29,894 nucleotides of DNA. Origin: CAZUQH01 sp964622465 (GTDB lineage: Bacteria > CG03 > CAZUQH01). Location: positions 1 through 29,894 of the forward strand of contig CAZUQH010000014.1 in assembly GCA_964622465.1 (NCBI GenBank), given 5' to 3'. The position numbers and the translations under genes are program-made. Shown in pieces: positions 22,348 to 27,093 of the stretch. Position 1 is the stretch's first letter. Every line of letters begins with the position of its first letter. The notes under the pieces are model-generated. The model was not told where the DNA came from, ran no database searches, and was given only the letters and a program-made list of their open reading frames with translations.

Positions 22348-22836
22348 ATGCCATACCGGATGACATATTCAAAATATGGAGAGATGCGGTTTATTGGCCA
22401 CATTGACCTGATGCAGACCATATTCAGGTGCCTGAGGAGGAGTGGTATTGACCTGGAGTGGACCGTTGGTTTCAATCCAAGAATCAAGGCAAGTTTTTGT
22501 CCTCCGTTGCCGCTCGGTCTATCAGGATTGCAGGAGTTTATGGACTTATGGCCTGCGCGTTCCGGTGATGTCGGCAGGATGGCTTCATTAATACAACGCG
22601 AGATGCCGTCTGGCCTTAAGGTAGTCGGGCTCGTATTTTATCCACAGCCGCCGCGGCCACAAGCAGCTAAGTACAGGGTGATAGGGGAAGTAATTGAGGG
22701 TGGTGAATTGGATTTCCAGATAGACCTGGCTCAAGGCCGATACGTAAATCCAGTACAACATGCAGTTCAGGCAACCGGTTTAGATAAACGACGATTGCTT
22801 TCATTGGATTTTCGTAGGGAGCGTTTCATATTTTAA
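22348..22836 (+). CDS. DUF2344 / TIGR03936-like protein, short form
   Basis: This 162-residue protein opens YRMTYSKYGEMRFIGHIDLMQTIFRCLRRSGIDLEWTVGFNPRIKASFCPPLPLGLSG, the hallmark of the DUF2344 (TIGR03936) family, which is fused to or adjacent to TIGR03960 radical SAM proteins. Its biochemical function is unknown. Family members are often over 200 residues, so this version is shorter, mostly at the C-terminus, where it ends RRERFIF. It starts immediately after the radical SAM stop codon and precedes the RNase gene by 12 nt, so the three form one transcription unit. Confidence 0.85.
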   Translation: MPYRMTYSKYGEMRFIGHIDLMQTIFRCLRRSGIDLEWTVGFNPRIKASFCPPLPLGLSGLQEFMDLWPARSGDVGRMASLIQREMPSGLKVVGLVFYPQPPRPQAAKYRVIGEVIEGGELDFQIDLAQGRYVNPVQHAVQATGLDKRRLLSLDFRRERFIF

Positions 22837-22848
22837 CAGGAGAGCCAT

Positions 22849-24258
22849 GTGAAAAAATTAAACCAAGCAATACTTATTGAGCAAAGTGAGGAAGAAACAA
22901 GAGTCGCAATTGTTGAAAATAGCCGTCTTGCCGAGTTGCATATCGAACGTCCAGAGGACAAACCGGGCGTCGGTGACCTGTATTATGCGCGAGTCATAAA
23001 CGTTCTGACAGGCCTCGGATGTGCCTTTCTTGATGCAAAAACCAGCAAGAACCTGTTTCTTCCATTTTCAGAGATTGTTGATGGCAAAGAACCAAAAGAG
23101 GGGCAGTTTTATATTGTCCAGGTAACTAAAGAGGCGGTTCGGGATAAAGGTCCTGCGGTGACAACTAACGTAGCATTACCCGGTCGTTACATAGTTTATA
23201 TGCCTCTTGATACAAGTATAGGTATTTCCTCAAGAATCCAGGACCGTGACGAAAGAAGCGAACTTCGTCTCATTGCAAGCGAACTGGCTGGTAGCGAGGG
23301 AGTGATAGTCAGGACCGAGGCGAGTGGAATAGCAGCGCGTGCGCTTAAAGGCGACCTTAATTATCAGCGTACGATATGGCGTTCGGTTATCAAGCGTGCC
23401 AAACATATGGATGGGCCGGGACTTTTATTCCGTGCACCTGACCTTGCCATGACAACTATCAGGGAGGCATTTACGGATGAAGTTGAGCAGGTTTTGATTG
23501 ATGGTCCAGAGGAATTCAAAGCGTTAAGGAGATATGCCCACTCTTTCGCTCCACATTTGACAAAGAGGATAATTTTATGGAAAGACCTCACACCTCTTTT
23601 TGAGCATTATGGCATAGAAGAACAGATTGCCAGATTGATGTTAAATAAAGTTAAACTTCCGTCAGGCGGATGGATAATGATAGAACAATCAGAGGCCCTG
23701 ACGGCAATAGACGTTAACTCAGGTGGTTTCACCAGCTCTGAAGGCGGGCCTGAAGAAACTGCTTTTCAGCTGAACCGTGAAGCGGCTAAAGAGGTGATGT
23801 ATCAGTTACGGCTGAGAAATATCGGAGGTATAATAATTGTGGATTTTGTAGATATGGCAAAGCGCGAGCATCGGGAACAACTGGTGCAACTGCTAACGCG
23901 CGAAACAAGCAAGGATAAAGCAAAAATAGATATATTGCCGGTGACCCGGCTTGGTCTGGTACAGATAACGCGTCAGCGGAAAACCCCGACACTCGCTCAG
24001 GTTCTATGCCGTGAGTGCCCGTGGTGCCAGGGAAGCGGGCTTTTGCTTTCACCGCAGACCGTGTATATTCAGGTGAAAAAAAAGATACTTCGTTCTGCAC
24101 CCGGCATTCCAGGCAGGCGTTTAGATGTATCAGTACATCCTGACGTTGGACGGTTGTTTGACAAAAAAACCATATCCGACCTTTCCAGACGACTAAAAAA
24201 AGAAATCCATATCCGGCTGGATTATACGCTACATCCCAATGATTGCAAGCTATCCTGA
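22849..24258 (+). CDS. rng: ribonuclease E/G family endoribonuclease
   Basis: This 469-residue single-strand-specific RNase probably acts in rRNA maturation or mRNA decay. The order is an S1-like RNA-binding domain at about 38-125 (GDLYYARVINVLTGLGCAFLDAKTSKNLFL), then the catalytic DNase I-like domain with D288 (LTAIDVNSGGF) and D332 (IIIVDFVDM), the metal ligands in the family, and a zinc-link C390-P-W-C393 with QGSG. The length and absence of a long disordered C-terminal region favour RNase G over RNase E. The start is GTG with AGGAG 7 nt upstream. Confidence 0.93.
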   Translation: MKKLNQAILIEQSEEETRVAIVENSRLAELHIERPEDKPGVGDLYYARVINVLTGLGCAFLDAKTSKNLFLPFSEIVDGKEPKEGQFYIVQVTKEAVRDKGPAVTTNVALPGRYIVYMPLDTSIGISSRIQDRDERSELRLIASELAGSEGVIVRTEASGIAARALKGDLNYQRTIWRSVIKRAKHMDGPGLLFRAPDLAMTTIREAFTDEVEQVLIDGPEEFKALRRYAHSFAPHLTKRIILWKDLTPLFEHYGIEEQIARLMLNKVKLPSGGWIMIEQSEALTAIDVNSGGFTSSEGGPEETAFQLNREAAKEVMYQLRLRNIGGIIIVDFVDMAKREHREQLVQLLTRETSKDKAKIDILPVTRLGLVQITRQRKTPTLAQVLCRECPWCQGSGLLLSPQTVYIQVKKKILRSAPGIPGRRLDVSVHPDVGRLFDKKTISDLSRRLKKEIHIRLDYTLHPNDCKLS

Positions 24259-24268
24259 GAGAGGGGGG

Positions 24269-24297
24269 TTGACAGTCGAGAAGTTGTTCACTATAAT
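24269..24297 (+). promoter_or_regulatory. consensus sigma70-type promoter
   Basis: TTGACA (24269-24274) and TATAAT (24292-24297) are both perfect consensus hexamers with an ideal 17-bp spacer. A start site is expected near 24304, about 20 nt before the riboswitch aptamer. It is the only perfect promoter I found in the window, and it separates RNase G from the accessory region. Confidence 0.9.
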
Positions 24298-24322
24298 AGT
24301 AACAGGAAAGTTAGATTATTGC

Positions 24323-24447
24323 GGCCTGTTGCGATAAAGGGCAAACCACGCCGCTTGAAGGGTGGGACGCAAAGCTACGAATCCTTGCTGGAAGTGGGCT
24401 TGGTGCCGCATGGGAACAGGGATAGTCGGGCTACCGAAGAACAGGCC
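24323..24447 (+). ncRNA. cyclic di-GMP-I riboswitch (GEMM-I) aptamer
   Basis: The sequence carries the GEMM-I signature elements in order: AGGGCAAACC (24338-24347), GGGACGCAAAGC (24364-24375) and GATAGTCGGGCTACCG (24421-24436). P1 closes the aptamer with an 8-bp perfect pairing of GGCCTGTT (24323-24330) and AACAGGCC (24440-24447). These match the known consensus of class I c-di-GMP riboswitches. It begins about 20 nt after the expected transcription start and is followed by a terminator, so it probably controls transcription of the downstream secreted-protein genes in response to c-di-GMP. Confidence 0.92.
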
Positions 24448-24518
24448 TGGTATAAATACAGTATTGTGTGGTTAGTATGCAGTGTACCGCACCTATTGTG
24501 TGAGACGGTGTTACAATG

Positions 24519-24573
24519 CCAGGTCGGCGTTACGCCATTCGAGTGATGTTCAGTGGCGCCGGCCTGGTTTTTT
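24519..24573 (+). terminator. intrinsic terminator, riboswitch expression platform
   Basis: CCAGGTCGGCG (24519-24529) pairs with CGCCGGCCTGG (24557-24567) in an 11-bp stem with one G-U wobble, followed directly by TTTTTT (24568-24573). It lies between the aptamer and the ORF at 24617. Its 3' arm contains GGCCTG, which could instead pair with CAGGCC (24442-24447), the 3' strand of aptamer P1, so an antiterminator alternative exists. Confidence 0.9.
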
Positions 24574-24616
24574 GTTTGCTCTTTTTTAGAGCCGCAGTGG
24601 TTTAAGGGCTACGGGA

Positions 24617-25261
24617 ATGTGGCGGCGAATGAAAAGACAACCTTACACTACCAGTAGTGCGAGTTGTAAATTGGATAGATGCGTGAGAGGGTTTTTGCTC
24701 ATACTCTCTATATTTGTGCTCACGACTTGTCCAGTGGACAGTAGTCAGGAAGTCGTGGCGCGTGACCTTGATGCAGGGGAAGTAATCGCCCTGATTCAGG
24801 AAGCAGATGGGACAGCAATAGACTCCCGTGATACTTATAACCGTCCCTCATCTGAAAATTTAGCCATTTTAAGAGAATTATTTGATTTTTCCTCCTCGCT
24901 TGACATACTTGCTATTGAAATAGGCCTGCCGTCAATCCATGAGCATAACTATGTAGATGAAAACTCAATCAACCGTTACCTTGCATCTGTTGGGCTTGAG
25001 CCGGATAAACTCAAGCGCTTTCCAGGCAAAATAACCATCCCGCAAATGTACTACGCAGTGGTGCCCCGTCAGGACAGGAAGGTTCTGGCAGGGGTGCCAC
25101 GTGCAGCAGGGTTGCACTTGATGTCTCCCGTGCATTGTGGACTATCGGCCAATTCCACGGCTGGCACAATGCTAACGATAACCCTTCTATTCTTGTTTGG
25201 CTCACTCTCCCTACAATCGCCTTCCGAACCGCGCTTTAGATTTCTCATCCAGAGGGAATGA
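24617..25261 (+). CDS. secreted or membrane protein of unknown family, downstream of the c-di-GMP riboswitch
   Basis: I do not recognise the family. It is 214 residues from the ATG at 24617, or 210 from the in-frame ATG at 24629; neither has a clear SD. A basic N-terminus leads into a hydrophobic stretch at about 24-37 followed by C38, so it is a signal peptide or, less likely, a lipoprotein signal (LTTC is a weak lipobox). The middle (45-145) is acidic and soluble-looking. A second hydrophobic segment at 184-199 is followed by Arg residues (PRFRF), as in a C-terminal membrane or sorting anchor. No PEP or LPXTG motif is visible. The part after about residue 150 has less protein-like composition, so a frameshift is possible. 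Confidence 0.6.
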   Translation: MWRRMKRQPYTTSSASCKLDRCVRGFLLILSIFVLTTCPVDSSQEVVARDLDAGEVIALIQEADGTAIDSRDTYNRPSSENLAILRELFDFSSSLDILAIEIGLPSIHEHNYVDENSINRYLASVGLEPDKLKRFPGKITIPQMYYAVVPRQDRKVLAGVPRAAGLHLMSPVHCGLSANSTAGTMLTITLLFLFGSLSLQSPSEPRFRFLIQRE

Positions 25262-25336
25262 TTCCTTAACCCCTATTTTTGTATTTAAATGTGCGCCAAG
25301 AGGACTCTTATACCCGATTGGCACGGACATAAGAAT

Positions 25337-25553
25337 CCATCTTGTCATTGCGAGGAACGTAGTGGGCGAGCTTGCTCGCCCTGTGACGAAGNNNNNNNNN
25401 NNNNNNNNNNNNNNNNNNNNNNNNNNNNNNNNNNNNNNNNNNNNNNNNNNNNNNNNNNNNNNNNNNNNNNNNNNNNNNNNNNNNNNNNNNNCCATCTTGT
25501 CATTGCGAGGAACGTAGTGGGCGAGCTTGCTCGCCCTGTGACGAAGCAATCTC
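25337..25553. repeat. palindromic repeat family B with embedded 100-N assembly gap
   Basis: Bases 25337-25391 and 25492-25546 are identical (55 bp) around 100 Ns (25392-25491). The real content is probably one repeat: TTGTCATTGCGAGG at the left, the hairpin GGGCGAGCTTGCTCGCCC (25519-25536) in the middle, and CGAAGCAATCTC at the right (25542-25553). The outer ends match the copy at 20648-20690. The region 25262-25560 contains nothing else I can name. Because the contig ends lie in a repeat, this join is less secure than the one at 19.1 kb. Confidence 0.85.
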
Positions 25554-25560
25554 ATAACAA

Positions 25561-25722
25561 ATGAAACATTTTGACGAGTACTTGAATCAGTTGAATGAAC
25601 TGGAGAAAGAACTGGACGTACCGCAGGACGGCGACGTCTCACTCTGGTTTACGTCTCCAATAGACAGTCGCCTCCGGGTGGAAATAACAAAGGAAGGTAT
25701 CAAGATATGGATGGTACATTAG
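25561..25722 (+). CDS. small hypothetical protein (53 aa)
   Basis: An ATG-to-TAG frame encodes MKHFDEYLNQLNELEKELD followed by a region with VSLWFTSPIDSRLRVEITKEG. The first 20 residues look like an amphipathic or coiled-coil helix, and the rest look like a short beta-rich segment. There is no signal peptide and no recognised family. No clear SD precedes it, because the upstream bases are the right end of a palindromic repeat. It overlaps the following HEAT-repeat gene by 16 nt, and the SD for that gene (AAGGAAGG) lies within it, which favours a real co-translated gene. Confidence 0.5.
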   Translation: MKHFDEYLNQLNELEKELDVPQDGDVSLWFTSPIDSRLRVEITKEGIKIWMVH

Positions 25723-26393
25723 CACTAAAGAAAATCTTTATTTCAGGGTTAATCTTAGCTACGCTTGGTGGTGTAGTTTATGGTCAGGAAGAGTTAATTC
25801 TTAAGTTGAAAGACGCTGACCCTGTGGTGAGAATGAAGGCAGCCCAGGAGTTGGGCAACCAGCGAGTCAGAGAAGCTGTACCCGAGCTCATCAAGGCGTT
25901 GAATGACGAGTCATCGGGAGTGAAAATCAATGTTATCGTTTCACTCGGATACTTAAGGGACGAAAGGGCAATTGAGCCACTGATTAATATCTTAAAGAAG
26001 GATGAGAATTGCGGCGTCCGAATTATGGCTGTACAGACACTTGGTCGCTTCAGAGACGAGAGGATTGTTAAAGCACTTGGCGAAATGGTTACAGATGAGG
26101 ATTCGAGGGTAAGAGAGACTGCTTGCAGGTCGTTAGGAAAAGTCGGCGGCACTCAAGAAGTAGACAAATTGCTTTATGCTCTCAAGAACGATACTCATAC
26201 TCTCGTGCGACAGTCAGCGATTGACGCTCTTACCAATCTAACACAGATGGGCAGAGAAGGGGGAAAGCGAATTGACATAGAAAAAGTAATAAAAAGAGTA
26301 AGAAGAGATAAGGACAGAAAAGTTAGAAATACAGCACAAGAAGCATTGCAACGACTGGAAAAAGTGCCGAGGAAAGAAAGGAATGAAAAATAA
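25707..26393 (+). CDS. secreted HEAT-repeat protein, paralogue 1
   Basis: This 228-residue protein has a signal peptide (about 1-26, cleavage likely after VYG) followed by about five HEAT-like helical pairs of roughly 31 residues: VRMKAAQELGNQRVREAVPELIKAL, VKINVIVSLGYLRDERAIEPLINIL, VRIMAVQTLGRFRDERIVKALGEM, VRETACRSLGKVGGTQEVDKLL and VRQSAIDALTNL. It ends in a basic tail. HEAT repeats form superhelical protein-binding scaffolds; the partner is unknown. The start has AAGGAAGG about 9 nt upstream. The next gene is a paralogue and overlaps by 11 nt. Confidence 0.88.
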   Translation: MDGTLALKKIFISGLILATLGGVVYGQEELILKLKDADPVVRMKAAQELGNQRVREAVPELIKALNDESSGVKINVIVSLGYLRDERAIEPLINILKKDENCGVRIMAVQTLGRFRDERIVKALGEMVTDEDSRVRETACRSLGKVGGTQEVDKLLYALKNDTHTLVRQSAIDALTNLTQMGREGGKRIDIEKVIKRVRRDKDRKVRNTAQEALQRLEKVPRKERNEK

Positions 26394-27063
26394 TAATAGT
26401 TTAATTATACGGTTGCGGTTTAGCATAATAAGCTCCCTTTTGTTACTGTGTTTTTTGGCCGGCAATTATCTATTTGCGGGAACAGAACTATTAGCAAATG
26501 AGGATCCGACCATAAGAAGTGCAGAAGCACGCAGACTGGGTAACGAAGGAATAAAAGAAGCCGTTCCTGCTTTGATTGGAGCACTCAAAGATGAAATTAC
26601 TGGAGTGAGAATAAATGCTGTTGTTTCTCTTGGAAAATTGAAGGATGAACGAGCAATTGCGCCACTGATAGAAATTCTCAATAACGACAGAGTAGTTGCA
26701 GCCAGGGTTATGGCTGCCGAGGCTCTTGGTCATTTTGACCGTGAGGATGCAAAAGAGGCAGTTTTAAAAGCGTCTGGCAGTAAAGATGAGAATGTCCGTT
26801 ATTCTGCTGCTCTTTCACTTGGAAGGGTTGGTGGGGAGAGGGCGGTAGATAAGTTGATGGAGATGGCGGGGGCTGATAAACACTGGTCAGTCAGGCAAGT
26901 GGCTCTTTCTACCCTGGCAAATATTGTTGAAGAACACAGAGAAGGCAGGGACAAAAGAAGAATAATAGAGAAAGTCATTAAGCGGGCAAGGAGAGACGAG
27001 AATAAGGATGTAAGACACTCTGCCAGTGCACTCTTAAAAAAGTTAGAGAAAATTCCGAAATAA
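26383..27063 (+). CDS. secreted HEAT-repeat protein, paralogue 2
   Basis: This 226-residue protein has a signal peptide (about 1-33, cleavage near LFAG) and then the same five-unit HEAT architecture as the preceding gene: IRSAEARRLGNEGIKEAVPALIGAL, VRINAVVSLGKLKDERAIAPLIEIL, ARVMAAEALGHFDREDAKEAVL, VRYSAALSLGRVGGERAVDKLM and VRQVALSTLANI. The C-terminal region (IIEKVIKRARRDENKDVRHSASALLKKLEKIPK) matches its neighbour almost position for position, so the pair arose by tandem duplication. It is probably co-translated with paralogue 1 through the 11-nt overlap. Confidence 0.88.
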   Translation: MKNNNSLIIRLRFSIISSLLLLCFLAGNYLFAGTELLANEDPTIRSAEARRLGNEGIKEAVPALIGALKDEITGVRINAVVSLGKLKDERAIAPLIEILNNDRVVAARVMAAEALGHFDREDAKEAVLKASGSKDENVRYSAALSLGRVGGERAVDKLMEMAGADKHWSVRQVALSTLANIVEEHREGRDKRRIIEKVIKRARRDENKDVRHSASALLKKLEKIPK

Positions 27064-27093
27064 AAATGGATATTTTTCTAAGGCAAATAAAAA

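Noticed and set aside
24319..24546. 75-codon plus-strand frame in the gap after RNase G
   Set aside because: It lies over the c-di-GMP riboswitch aptamer and terminator; the conserved RNA signature explains the sequence better than a protein.
20648..25553. CATTGCGAGG/GAAGCAATCTC repeats as CRISPR units
   Set aside because: The copies are about 4.8 kb apart, palindromic and not regularly spaced, and there are no cas genes.
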